A stretch of 64,000 nucleotides of DNA from Isoetes taiwanensis. Lineage: Eukaryota > Streptophyta > Lycopodiopsida > Isoetales > Isoetaceae. Location: the NCBI GenBank assembly GCA_021234155.1, contig JAJEKV010000002.1:38491841-38555840 (forward strand), given 5' to 3'. The position numbers and the translations under genes were made by a program. A model generated the notes under the pieces. It did no database searches and was not told the DNA's origin. It saw only the letters and a program-made list of their open reading frames with translations. Below, piece by piece: positions 8,856-20,908 of this stretch; the first letter of the stretch is position 1; each line of letters opens with the position of its first letter.

Positions 8856-10857
8856 AACATTGGTAGTTCTAGCTATATCCTCTAGTTCCGTTGCATGGAA
8901 ATAAACAAAAAAATCAAGTGTTTCTCCAAAATTATTAGAGCTTGCAAAGTAAAAACACTTCCTGTAACATTGAGCCAACAGAGAAGAGTTAATATGCCAA
9001 GACACATGGAGCCTAAGAGGATATATTACCGGAATATACCAAAGCTAGAGATATTTCAGCTCGAGAATGTGGATGTGCCTATGGACATATTGAAAACATA
9101 ACATTTTATTGATCTAGAACTTTTAGTACAACCATATTTTATATTTGATTATATACTCAATCAGGGGCTAAAGAGGAAAAAAAAAATGAAGCTTGGATTT
9201 ATGATTCCATGCATACAAGCCATCAATGCGACTACGAAAATAGCACACCAGTAAATATCAACCTAACAATCTTGAGACGTAGCAACACTATGCCCAAACT
9301 GGCCAAGAACCGTAAAAGAACATACAACAGATGAAATCGTGGAGAATAGCTCTGCAAAATAAAACAGAGATTTTAGCCCATGCAAGAATAATTTATCAAA
9401 GAATATAGATAGATAGATAGAGAAGGAAATGAAGAACCATGCAGAGAAGAAAGGCACGAATACCTATGGTCTTTATTAGGATGATGCCACTGCAAGGAAG
9501 AATTAGGATCTACAATTGCTCTAGTATAATTAGATCTAATAACAAGTAGGCCGATTTTGTTTTTTTCCAGTTGCATATATATGATATTGAAGTTCCTAGA
9601 TTACATTATAAGAACAATCATCTACATATTTTGATGGATTAAAGATGCCAATCATTTAACTACTAAAAGCAGGACCTCCAATACCTGACCTCTCTTTTTC
9701 CAACCATGTATCTTATTTTTTTCTCAAGAACTTCGATAGGTTTTGTTCCAGGTGGCTTTAACTATAATTTGAAGAAATCCGGGGTCCTTTTATCTGATCT
9801 TGTACATATTGTTTTACCATCTTGTAACATCCCAAATAGAAGATATGAAAATAACAAAGCAAATGGAACTCCAAAACTATGACAGAAACCATAGTATAAT
9901 GTGAAGGATGGATCCTTGAAAGCCTTAAATGCTCTATTGGCCTCCAGCCAAACTTAAAATACCGATCCTTGCATGTTCCCTGCTTGTCAAGCTACTTGGC
10001 ATGTTCTTAAAGACAATAACCTCAAAGAACATTGTGTCTAGAAGAGGGAAACGGAAGACTCGATACAAAAATAGGTCTAATGAGGCCGGAATAAAAACAA
10101 GCAAGCAATCCATGTACTCACAATATGTAGCATTTATGCCGTGAAGAATAATCATGTCAGCAATCATGGCATCCATTATTCTTGCCAGCTGAAATCGACC
10201 CAAAGAGAAAAGGACCGAAAACTCGAAATCCAAAATCTTACAAGAAAAATTCTTCCAACTTTTGGAAGATTGGGAATTTATGCCGGCTCACAACCTCCTC
10301 AAAAACTTAGGAAAATAAATTAAAAAACAAAATCCAAAAAGGTTTTTTACCAAACCAGAAAAACCAAATTTGAAAAATAGATATGGTGCATTTTTCTTTT
10401 GAAATCAAGAACACTTGAGTGGCCGACATAAAATATTGAGCAATTAGATTGAATAATTGTGCCACGTAACAATATGTTACTTAAAATATCTGGCATGGAG
10501 TGGAGAGGAATTTGTATGTATCAACTTGCATTGTGCAAATTGAAATTCTAGTCGTTGCCTCTCATAGTGAACTGCATAAGGGGTGCCCTTATAGCTCAAT
10601 CCCTCTTTCTCTATTCAAGAGGACATAAAATGCCATGACAATCTATAGAGAGTACGACAAATTATAGTGGGGTTGAATAGGGGTAAACGTAAACTTGTTG
10701 CTAATGAAAGATTTAACAAATATACCATGCAACGCTATCCAGATATGCAACATCTCTTTCATAGGCGCAGCAATTATTCTAGATCAATGGCCTTCCAATC
10801 CTTGGATTGGCTATGTCTAGATAATTTTAGAAGCATAAATTTACTACTAGCATTAGC
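8856..10857. other. Long non-coding stretch, U1
   Basis: AT-rich DNA without a recognisable gene. The short open frames, for example near 8895-9101 and 9929-10144, have no protein-like features. A GATA microsatellite lies at about 9407-9421, directly before the point where U2 has a deletion and U3 has its duplicated block. Equivalents: U2 24151-26071, U3 39445-44981 including the insertions. Confidence 0.5.
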
Positions 10858-11026
10858 ATTATCTTATCTTATTCTTGGTAGCCTTTTAATATTTGGTTAT
10901 TGTGTTTGGTGATGGGGCCTAGTCCCCAGGTTTTAGATGGGCTGTTGCCCTTGCATGTGCCGTCCCATAACCCGTTGGGTTTCCGTGGACGTAAAAATTT
11001 ATCTTATCTTATATTATCTTATCTTA
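10858..11026 (+). mobile_element. Truncated retroposon 3' end with TTATC-type tail and 14-bp target duplication, U1
   Basis: ATTATCTTATCTTA occurs exactly at 10858-10871 and 11013-11026. Between them lies about 140 bp ending TTTCCGTGGACGTAAAAATT plus TTATC repeats, related to the CCGTGGACG ending at 8800-8820. This is a small LINE- or SINE-like insertion. Because the target itself resembles the tail, the exact boundary is uncertain. Confidence 0.5.
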
Positions 11027-12511
11027 ATGCATTTTTACTGCTATTTGTATCCAGTAAATAGATTGATGGTGGTGAAGTGGCATATAGAGAGCTTTGGGAA
11101 GTAATCCCTTTGCTGGAACATGTATTTTCATTGGTGTTGATGGTCTATTCATGGAGGTAAGATGTCGAAAAAGACATGTTTGATTGACTCTAAAACCCTG
11201 CTTTTATGTACCAGTGACTGAAGTGGTTTCACTAACTGCACGTACATGACAATCCCCTAAGTGCTCTAGTTGATGGCCCTACACAGTGGATAAGGCGATG
11301 CAACACCTTTCCAGTTTATAGATTTCAAAATTGGTGCAATGCAAAGCCTGCCTTTAGAAGCAATACTGGTCATATTGATGTAACCCATATTACTATGTAG
11401 TATGCAAGTTCTACACAACTATCTATGCGCTTTTATTTGGGACAACATTATGGGACTTTGAATAGAAAACGTAAGTCTAGTTGTTCTCACCACATGTTGG
11501 CGTTTGCAAAAGATCCTACATTCTCTACTGCATACAATCTATGAGCACACAACAAGAGCTATTTAATATGTTGGCCTCAATGTATGCTACTACTATATTC
11601 ATTGGTGTCGCAAATGCACAATCTGTGAGCTGTTATTGGTGTTGGACAAAGTGTTTTCTACCGTGAAAGAGGTGCTGGAATGTACTCATTACTAGTATTG
11701 TATTAACAACTAGTAGATAGAAATATACACGGTCCTTGAAATATTGTAAATGTAACGACCATAATTAGCTAGCTTTATAAATAATATCCCTCAATTTGCT
11801 ACCTCATGTTTCTAGTTCTCCTTAATTGCCAACCTAAGGCATTCTGCAACTGTAATATCCAACGACTTTGAATATCCAGCGGTGACATGTTCATAGTCGA
11901 TGCTTGTATTTATCTAGGATGCCAACAAGTTATTTTGAAATATCTAGCAAAAAATATTGTGAAGCTCAGATTCAAGAGTCCACGGTACAGTTTCGGCATT
12001 GAGGACCCGATCATCCCAGTTAGCCCTTGAATATAGATAGATAGGTGGATGGATAATACTTCTTCAATAGAGGTAAAATGCAAAAAATGATATATCATAG
12101 CAAAGACAATTCTTCTGAAATGGGACATATCACTTCAAGTTGTTCCAAAACCGAAGGAGGGTAATGACGTGTTAAGTTTCACTAGCTATGTACATTGCAA
12201 ATAAATTGTTGACAATAATCTTGACTTGCTTAGATAGTTATTCCAACTACTGAATGACATTGGAATTTATTAGTGGGTAGAAATGCACATGGTCTTTAGT
12301 CTTCTAGATGACGAGAGAATTTGTGGAACTTTTGGCTAACGTAATGCACGTAAGTAATCCTTGAGTAATGATATTAAAGGAATGTATTAGCAACTAGTAG
12401 ATAGAAATATGCACGGTCTTTGAAATCTTCTAAATGTAATGACCATTTTGTAACATAAAATCTTCTACTTAATAGAATACAAAATTTGGATCTCAGCGGG
12501 GCATGCTCTCT
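11027..12511. other. Non-coding stretch downstream of the protease, U1
   Basis: No gene recognised. It includes a repeated phrase TAGCAACTAGTAGATAGAAA / TAACAACTAGTAGATAGAAA (about 11705 and 12388), each followed by CACGGTC and CTTGAAAT-like sequence, so part of the stretch is an internal duplication. Equivalents: U2 26261-27608, U3 45157-46600; a shortened version precedes the U4 protease. Confidence 0.45.
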
Positions 12512-13821
12512 CGATGAGTTGCTACAATCTGGCCGGGTACGAAAGAGATCTTCATTGCCTTTGTATCGTAGGTAACAAGATGATTCTCACGCATTATGTT
12601 TCCAATGATGCCGATCGGACTAAGATCGCCTTCTTGTAGAACGAAGACGTGACATCAACAAGCACATGACATTGGGATTGACCATGCCCATGTAATTTGA
12701 AACCGGAGGATCAATGAAGCCCCTCGGCGGGAAAGTGAGCGGAGGAACCCGCACGTTAGGTGCACGTGAAACATCAAAGCGTAGATCGTGGGCCGTACAT
12801 GAACTTGAGGCACGTATGGCATTGCATTGACGAATGCACGCGTGCTACATCATTGAATACACCTTCCTCGAGGATGGTGAGCGTGATACCGTAATCAATC
12901 ATTGTACCATGAGAGTTGAGATCCGAATATGGTTGATTGCGGTTTACAATCACGTGATTTCCTACACCGACGCCGTGAAGATGGACATAGTAGATTCCCT
13001 TGCCAAGGATGGGTGTAGAACCGCCAAAGGATTTGGGGAGGGGCGCCAAAGAAGAGGGCGCTTATCGAAGATCTTGGCCATAAGGCGAGGCGAGGGAGAA
13101 TACTCCATCGGTGGGCAACCGAGAGACAAGAGAAAGAGGTCCCGAATTTAGTCCCAAGCAATACCATCACCATCAAAACGCCAACAAGAGTATTAGAACA
13201 ACCGAAAGTTATCCCGGCCTACGGGAGCCGTGCAAAGCGGCGGCTTACATTGCATACACCCCTTAGTGTAACTCGTATCAAAGTATTGATACACATAGGA
13301 ACAAGAATATTCGTGACGATTTCTAAGAAAAGGATTGGGACGAGGGGCTAAGAAGCACCGCACAAAGGTCCACAACCATAATAGGGATTACATCCAAGGG
13401 TGGAAAATGAAGTAGACTGCCATGGATACAAAACATTTTCGGGACATGGAGCACAAGTTCCTTCATTTTGAGAGCATTCAGAGCAAGGGCCACACTTTAT
13501 CCAAACTTGGTCGCTTCCGGTGTCCATTTGTACCCTAAAAAGCTTTGCTGGAGTGCCCATCCATAAGTCCATCATATACCCAGATTGTGTGCTCGTAAGG
13601 GGGTTGCGACCATTGTGTCTAGCTTGCCAATATGCACTCCTTTTTTGGCTGCTTTCAGCCCCTCGATGCAATTTCTCATATGTTGGCAGACCCTTGTGTA
13701 CATGAGTTATATTCATTCTAATTTGCTCTGCTGCATGTGTTTGCGGGAGTGAGACTGAGAGTAGGCCTAGTACGAGCAATAGGATCCTCCATGTTAATGT
13801 TAATGTTAGAGAAGTATACAT
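12512..13821 (-). pseudogene. Nepenthesin-type aspartic protease copy, broken, U1
   Basis: Homologous to the U2 gene. The first 157 codons (13348-13821) are open and include the signal-peptide-like start MYTSLTLTLTWRILLLVLGL, the first active site DTGSDQVW and the cysteine-rich insert. A one-base loss after the GAS residues then gives a stop. Downstream the frame is lost repeatedly, and the second active-site region survives only in shifted frames as MIDYGITLTILE instead of MIDSGTTLTILE. The native stop is also altered. Most differences from the U2 and U4 copies fall at CTG, CAG or CCG sites, so part of the damage may be sequencing error. Confidence 0.8.
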
Positions 13822-14302
13822 TTGTGGAATTGCACTCTCAAACCGTGGAAGCTCCGTATTTGTAGTTGTTAGTTGTTCCTTTAGGTGCCTTTACCCAAAA
13901 GACAAAAAAAAAAAAAGACGACATTTTACCAAAGGTAAAGGTTTTTAGACAGAGGAAGAGGACGATGCTCTGTCTGCGATTCCGTTCTTCCGGATTTTTG
14001 CATGCTAGCTATGGCCTACTACGACGACGGAGTTTAAAGAAGAGCAATGCAAGCCTGCAAAGAAAAGGTATCAAAGCTGCTTCTTTCTGTGTTCTCATTT
14101 GCAGAAATCTTAAAGAACAGGGGATCGCCGGACAAAAGCGTAAATAGGCTACGAATGTTCTAGAACACTAATTGCTGACCGCTGCTTGCCTTCAATGCGG
14201 CCCTATCTATCTCCTGTGAGTCCAACCCTAGCCTGCACAAATCGGCCGATTTGCCCTGTTCTAGCCCTTTCCAAGTTGTTTGTAGCCGAATCTCCCAGCT
14301 TG
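13822..14302. repeat. Protease upstream region and GC-richer module (form 2), end of U1
   Basis: Upstream of the minus-strand protease start there is a TATA-poor promoter region (CTACAAATACGG on the sense strand) and an A-tract near 13905. From about 14040 follows the GC-richer module in its short form, where the inverted repeat has become a perfect 16-bp palindrome (CAAATCGGCCGATTTG, 14238-14253). Equivalents: 29058-29534 and 47955-48437; the U4 equivalent is split by the LTR element. Confidence 0.5.
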
Positions 14303-14646
14303 ATCATTCTTCTGCACCTGATTGATCTGAATCCATGCCTAGATCCTTCTGCACCTTTCTTAAAGAGAATCCAGATTATACAGAACTGATGTTTGCACAG
14401 GTCTATTCAGGCAGGCTTTTCACTTTTTGTTGCTGGCGGGTTTCACAAATCCATCCTTCGACAGTTCCAGTAATCCTGCTCCTTCTATTTGCATTCTATT
14501 CTCCCTTTTGTCCACGAAGTGGCTTCCAATTATAGCAGTCTGAGAACATTTCAAAAGTATCTTCTGAGCAAGACAGCCTTGCAACATGTCTATATAGAGA
14601 AGTTTCCACGAGATTAATAGCATTTCTCTTCTGGTTAGATTGATGC

Positions 14647-16125
14647 CTTCCATAAACCAAAGTTTAAATAGTTCCTCTTTCTTTCTACACCTGCTTTTCT
14701 CATCTCCTGCATATTGTTGATACTGTCTTGCAACATATCTTTGACATCACAGATATAGGATTCTAGCTCCGCACAAAAATTCCATGGGAACTACTTCCTC
14801 AAAGCGTTCTCTTCCTAGAGGAGTACATTGCCATGCATTCAGCAAAGTATGAACAATGAGGTCCACCTCAGGAACTCGTTAAGAATTTCACCTTTTTAAA
14901 GCAAATCACGCATTGAAGAAGATCATGGTACCAATATCTGGTGTGATTCTGTACTCGTTCTTCATAGATACAAAGTGCAAGGATGCATCCTCCCCAAAAG
15001 ACCACGGCCAAGGGAGTAGTAACGCTTTCAAGGTATTAAGCTAACATGTTTGTTTCTGAAACTTGACTGGTCCTTCACAGTCATTTCAATGATATCATCC
15101 TTAGTCCCAGGCCTGGAATGCTGTACCAACCAAAGTACTTGCACGTTTTTAGAATTCTTTAGAACAATTTGTATGAGAATAACAAAAGGACGGATACAGA
15201 TAGTAATCTCTGGGTTAGGCATGTTGTATATGCTTGAGGTACTTACTGCCACCAACGGCTCCATGACATAGCAAGCTTTTTACCTCTGCTAAGCTTTTTA
15301 CCTCTTTTATAGAATTAGCATTCCTCACTGAACTTTTGGCAGCATAGATATTTGCCATGAGTATGTAGCCAGTTGTGCACTTAAAATCCAGATAAACTCA
15401 ATAATATAGGGCTGGTTAAGAGATTGGAGTAATTCTTCAGCCTAAGTGAAGCAACCTGCACGGCCAAGAAGATCAACCATGCAATCATAATGGGTAACAT
15501 GTGGTGTGATCCCACGCTCCTTTTCCATAGACACAAAATAGCAATGTTGTTGCATTCGATGGAAGATTAGCATTGGCATTATAGGCATATCCTTTAATCA
15601 TGGTATCCCATGAGATGGCATCTCGAACTAGAAAGCCTTCATGTGCTTCCTCTAGAGTACCACATTTAGAATACATATCAATAAGACTAGTTCCAATAAT
15701 AACATCTAAAGGGAAAGAAGAACATAAAATCCGCTCATGGATAACCTTTCCTTGTTGCATGGCTCCAATACTGCCAAGTGCTTAAATACGTAACCTTATC
15801 TGGCCCAACACCCTGCTCTTGCATATCATCTATAAGACGTACAACAAAAACACCTTCATCACAATAATTATATCTTCAATAATTGCCCCACATGTCACCA
15901 CATTCCTACTTAATGATTGATTAAAAACTTTGCGTGCTTCATCTAAACACCCGCTTTTGCATGCATATCAATGAGAGCACTTACTACATAAACATCGGAC
16001 ACCAATCCATTGTTTATAACCTGTATGTGCATAAGTCTCCCCTCCTCTATTTCACCAGAATTACCACATGTTCGATGATGCTATAAAAATATCCTTCTCC
16101 TCGCTTCAATATCTTGTCCTCGCAT
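14647..16125 (-). pseudogene. PPR pseudogene copy a, U2
   Basis: Collinear with 345-1822. An open 91-codon stretch at 15485-15760 carries the repeat with SSFPLDVIIGTSLIDMYSKC and ISWDTMIKGY. It shares the ~11-nt loss near 15781 with U1. Near its start (16070-16180) the sequence differs from U1 and U4 at every CTG (TTCTGATG to TTCGATG, CTCTGG to CTCCTCG, CCTGCA to CCTCGCA), which breaks the first repeat's frame. Confidence 0.75.
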
Positions 16126-17726
16126 CATCCTATATTATAAAAACCGCGGACGTCACGTCATCTCACCCGACGGCCACGAGATCGCTCCAATGTCCCTCCA
16201 ATGCCCCTAGAGTTCTGAATAATTTTATAGCTTTCTCCTTGTAAACCTTTTGTGGTTGAGCCATTTCTTCCTTTTGTTGGGTCCACGAAGACCAATCGGC
16301 CATAGAACCCAATAACGGAGCGCTGATAGACCTATTCTTCCGCACTTCGGCAGCTTGAAAGAAACATAGACGTGAGTTCTACATAATAAAAAAATAGTAG
16401 ATTACATATAGAGATCATTGGGAAAGATTTGTATAATTTGTGAACTTTTGTTACGAGTTAGAGATGCTTGATATATATCGGCAAAATAACCAGGTAAATC
16501 GCATTGCATCAATAATATAAGATAGATAGAAAAAAATAAGCTTGGAAAGATATTAAATTACGTAAGTCTAACATATATAGTGACATACAAATCTAGAAGA
16601 GCAAAAGACGATTAAATATATTCATGTTCCAAACGAGAGGATCCACAACTTCAAACTCCTTGTGCCCCCCGAGGGTCGAATTCAAGTGCGCAACGTGTAG
16701 AAGGAGCATCGGTCCCCATGTATCAAGATATATATGAGGTAAAAACTGTGACCTGATATACCTTGCTTGGTTTTTTTCTTCTCCAGATTCCTCCCCCCCG
16801 TGAGTGAATTCACAATGCTTGGCCAAAGCCTAGTCAAATTGCTAGTTTTTTTTTGGTCAACGCCCTAGGCAAACTCTCGCTCAAGCTCTGATGAAACACA
16901 TGTCGAATTTGTGGTGGAAAATATTCGAGTTTCAAGAATTTAAAATCACACTTGTTTATAATAGTGCATCTATGATGATCTTATAGAAGTAGAGAAATGT
17001 TGTTTCTTATCAAATTCAACCAAAAGATCCACGCCTAGTCTGCCTCAATGCTCAGACCAAAACATAGAGCAATGCAAGCCTGCAAAGAAAAGGTATCAAT
17101 GCGGCCCTATCTTCAAGCCTTCAATGCGGCCCTATCTTCAAGGCAAATTCGGCCTGCTATAGGGCCGATTTGCCCTGTTCTAGCCCTTTCCAAGTTGTTT
17201 GTAGCCTTTCAATCACCCAAATCCGACCGCCTTTTTCCAGGATTGCCCTGGATTTGGAACGCCATGCCTAGATCCGGGTTAAAGAGAATCCTTCTGCACC
17301 TTTCTTAAAGAGAATCCAGAATCCAGATTAGGGGAGGGCGGCCATTGGCTGCGCACGTCCCAGCTATGACTTGCAAAAATCACAAACGCCTACATTCTTT
17401 GACAAATAATAATTCTCTGTATCCATTTACATCAACCAAGTTTTGTCAAGTTTTAGTTTCTCTCTAGATTAATCTCTGATTACTCAGTTTGGAGTCTATA
17501 TTTCATTTTAGAGTCTATTCCTGACGCATTGCCAAGGTAAGCTTAAAATATATTTTCTGTTGTTTTGAGTCACATTGCTTTTTTTATTCTGACAGTTGAC
17601 ATCTGCCATCTAAGTTAATAGATGGTCTTGACACAGTAGTAGAGTACACTATAGTAATCTGGTCAAAATCAGTATGGAGTTTACATTCTAAAGACATAGT
17701 ATTACAGGGTTTGCTTAGGGATCGAC

Positions 17727-18748
17727 TTGAAACAGACTTTAGTCATGCTATTGCTTATCTACAGTACATGTAGCATCCATTGTGTGAGCATCCTATTGTA
17801 GATGAATGCAAATGCTAATAGCTAACATGCTACAGATTTTAAGCATGCTAGTTCCACTGGATCAGGCTACAGAATCATAAGCATGTTGGAAGGCTACAGA
17901 ATTTTAAGCATGCTAGCCCACTGGATCAGGCTACTTGGTAGAGTGTAGCTAACGGTTTGGAAGTGTATAGCACATGGACTAGATCCATGCCTAGATCCTT
18001 CGCACCTTTCTTAAAGAGAATCCAGATATACTGAAATTGATGTTTGCACAGTCTATTCAGCAGTGCTTTTCGTTTTTGTTGTTTGGCGGCCTCCAAATTC
18101 AATCCTGCTCCTTCTATTTGCATTCTATTCTCCCTTTTGTTTCAGTATTACATTCTATGCACTTGCATCAAGTTCTCCAAGTAAATTTTGATATCTAGGA
18201 ATGCCCTTAAAAGGAAAATGGATGACCAATGAAAACTATCATGTACACTTGGAAAATAAACACTTGGAACTCATAGGAAAATAAACACTTGGAATTCATA
18301 CCAGCATAGGCACGACAAAAGTGACATAAGTCCATCACACAAGAGGTTAATGAACTGAAATGTTACCACCTGACTCCCTAGAGATCAAGGATGAGGCTCA
18401 AACAAGGAACTAAACGAATGGTTTGATAGGCAAGACTAAATCTTCAAATAAAAAAGCAACGGCATTCTTCAAATAAAAAAGCAGCGGCATCATAGAATTG
18501 TTCTTACAGTTGAGGATGAGGTTGGGTTCCGAAGAAGACAGTGATTGGGGAATAATTTTATAGCTTTCTCCTTGTAAACCTTTTGTGCTTGAGCCATTTC
18601 TTCCTTTTGTTGGGTCAATCCTTCTTTTCTAGTTAGCCACGTCTCGCATAATAAGTGTATGCCTTGTTTGACACTTGAAAATCTCATTTAAGAGATGATC
18701 TTACTTCTAATCTTGCTCTCCAAACAATTTGCTTCGTTTCTGATCAAA
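17727..18748. repeat. Extra ~1-kb segment with GCATGC-rich direct repeats, U2
   Basis: Present in U2 and U5 (57800-59042) and in part in U4 (51823-52075), absent from U1 and U3. The left part has two 41-bp near-identical repeats (17830-17870 and 17894-17934) around TTTTAAGCATGCTAG and CACTGGATCAGGCTAC. The middle (17990-18150) is a diverged second copy of the unit-start sequence. The right part has a 25-bp tandem of AAATAAACACTTGGAACTCA (about 18240-18300). No gene recognised. Confidence 0.6.
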
Positions 18749-19095
18749 CACCATGTACTAGAAAGCACTAAAGAAGGATGAAGCGAGTGAAGAATGGAGG
18801 GAAAGGCTACACAGTAGAAAAAACGATCCAGCTAAAAATAATAGAAGAAGGCTGTACATATTTCAAATTCTTTCTCAAGTAGGAAAGAGGTCACATATCA
18901 AGAATAGAATCTACAAGAGTATTTATTTCAAAGCTTGGGTTAATGATAGTTAAAATTTGTGCGGAGTCTTATTGAAAAATCACCAGCCCATGCTCACTTC
19001 TTTGTGAAAGCTACTCTTTTCAAACCAAGAGACAATAGCAACTACGAAAAGTACACATTCAAATAAGAAAACTTTGAAGTTGGGATTCAATTTTT

Positions 19096-19372
19096 GAGAC
19101 TAAAGATGGCAAGACAAAATCACTAAATACACTAACTCACCATAAATCGCCACAAGAGCGATTCCCGCTTTCAAATACATGGAACCGACTTGCATCACTC
19201 AAGCAGATGGCACTTGTTCTATCTTTGAGGTGCCAACAATAGCTTTATGAGAATTATCACAATTAGAATTTGTTCTTACTTTGTTCCCGGTGTTATATTC
19301 ATAATTGCACAATAAATGGCCAGTTTCTCACTATGCATAAATAGTAAATATTCATTGTTAGATATGTCCTGC
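19096..19372 (-). pseudogene. DYW-like fragment, broken, U2
   Basis: Same sequence as 3795-4067, but the frame is interrupted by small changes at CAG/CTG sites (AAGAGCAGATTCCGC to AAGAGCGATTCCCGC near 19155; an insertion at CACTGCAG near 19198). HSEKLA-coding sequence is retained near 19330. Confidence 0.6.
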
Positions 19373-19964
19373 AAGAGACTGCCTATGTTAGCCTTGTATC
19401 TTGCTTTCGACTACAACTTTTCTTGTAATTTTTACACTAAAAATGGCCTTTGTCCCCATCAACAAATTTTGGACTATTCCAAAGATTGTCGGCCCAAATG
19501 TTTCCTCGAAATTTTCTCGAGCTCTAGAGGTCCTACCCATAACCCATGGCCTTGATTTGTTCACTTTTCGCTCTACATGCCTGAACCTACATAAATATTA
19601 CCCATCAACACATAAACTAGAGGATCACCACTATTCAATGTTGCACAAGGCAACCAGATAACTTGATAAAACTAAATTATTCTGAAGCTGAGCATTGCAA
19701 ATTTGCATATGAATGTCCTTTCCATCTTCCAAGGCTGCTAGACTGGCACACGCCTTTAATGCAACAACATAACTTGGTAAAAGTGGAGTGCAGCATGAAT
19801 AACCATAAAACCAATGATAAAGGTTATAGTTTATGGCATGCCAAATACAATTAAATAGCTCACCCTATCCTACGCATCTTTATGCTCCTTGCAAAATCAT
19901 CATTGTCTGATGCACCCATAAACCATGTTTTCTTTGTTGCAAAATCGAGATGATTCGTGAAGGC

Positions 19965-20390
19965 GCATTAGCTTTGATGTCACGAGTTTTTGAGAGCCTG
20001 TGTGTCTAAATTGGTCCCTTCGCTGTTCACGAAGTGGCTTCCAACTAATAGCAGTCCAAGAATATTTCAAAAGTATCTTCTGAGCCTTGCAACACGTTCT
20101 TTATAGAAGAAAAGTCTCCACGAAAGATTAATAGCATCTCTCTTCCGGATTAGATTGATGTGACACAAGACGATCTGTAACGGCACATAAGCTTTGATGT
20201 CATGAGTTTCTGTGAGACCCGTGTGTATAAGTTGGTCCCTTTCTCGTCCACGAAGTGGCTTCCAATTATAGCAGTCTGAGAACATTTCAAAAGTATCTTC
20301 TGAGCAAGACAGCCTTGCAGCATGTCTATATAGAGAAGTTTCCACGAGATTAACAACATTTCTCTTCTGGTTAGATTGATGCCTCCATAA
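19965..20390 (-). repeat. Tandem coding-like module pair, U2
   Basis: Equivalent of 4647-5073. Minus-strand reading 20067-20429 is continuous for 120 codons and includes LSCSEDTFEMFSDCYNW and ETHDIKAYVP. Family not recognised. Confidence 0.45.
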
Positions 20391-20404
20391 ACCTGACATT
20401 AGCA

Positions 20405-20908
20405 TAAACCAAAGTTCCAATAATAACATCTAAAGGGAAAGAAGAACATAAAATCCGCTCATGGATAACCCTTCCCTGTTGCATGGCTCCAATACTGCCA
20501 AGTGCTTTCAACACGCTTAAGTACGTAACCTTACTGGCCCAACACCACCGCTTGAATATCATCTATAAGACGTACAACAAGAACATCTTCATTACAATAA
20601 TTATATCTTCAATATAATTGCCCCATGTCACCACATTCCTACTTAATGATTGATTAAAAACTTTGCGTGCTTCATCTCAACACCCCCGCTTTTGCATACG
20701 TATCAATGAGAGCACATACTACATAAACATCGGACACCAATCCATTGTTTATAACCTGTATGTGCATAAGTCTCCCCTCCTCTATTTCACCAGAATTACC
20801 ACATGTTCTGATGATGCTACAAAAAATAGCCTTCTCTAGCTTCAATATCTTATCCTGCATCATCTTTATATTATAAAATAAAACCGTGGCGTCTGTCTGT
20901 CCGCCCAA
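20405..20908 (-). pseudogene. PPR fragment copy b, U2
   Basis: Equivalent of 5100-5603. The open 78 codons at 20672-20908 carry EEGRLMHIQVINNGLVSDVY and ALIDTYAKAG. A second open stretch (20371-20562) reads LKALGSIGAMQQGRVIHERI, then FPLDVIIGTLVYANVRFMEA, where PPR sequence fuses into the neighbouring module. Confidence 0.72.

Larger units (their letters stand above)
1..14302. repeat. Tandem array unit U1 (left end cut by the window)
   Basis: First copy of a 14-19 kb unit. The landmark ATCATTCTTCTGCACCTGAT at 1 recurs at 14303, 29535 and 48438, and the same order of segments follows each time. U1 contains a PPR pseudogene (960-1822), a DYW-like fragment (3795-4067), a second PPR fragment (5100-5603), retroposon debris and a degenerate aspartic protease (12512-13821). 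Over long stretches it matches U2 and U3 nearly base for base, so amplification is recent. Like U3, and unlike U2, U4 and U5, it lacks the GCATGC-rich block expected near 3410. Confidence 0.9.

Noticed and set aside
12834..13151. Plus-strand gene opposite the U1 protease
   Set aside because: It is the antisense of the protease pseudogene and is opened only by the same frame disturbances.
16593..16826. Short minus-strand gene ending EVVDPLVWNMNIFNRLLL
   Set aside because: Open in three units simply because they are recent copies; no family, start context or supporting feature.
17827..17945. Satellite or centromeric repeat from the GCATGC-rich direct repeats
   Set aside because: Only two 41-bp copies per block; no extended array.
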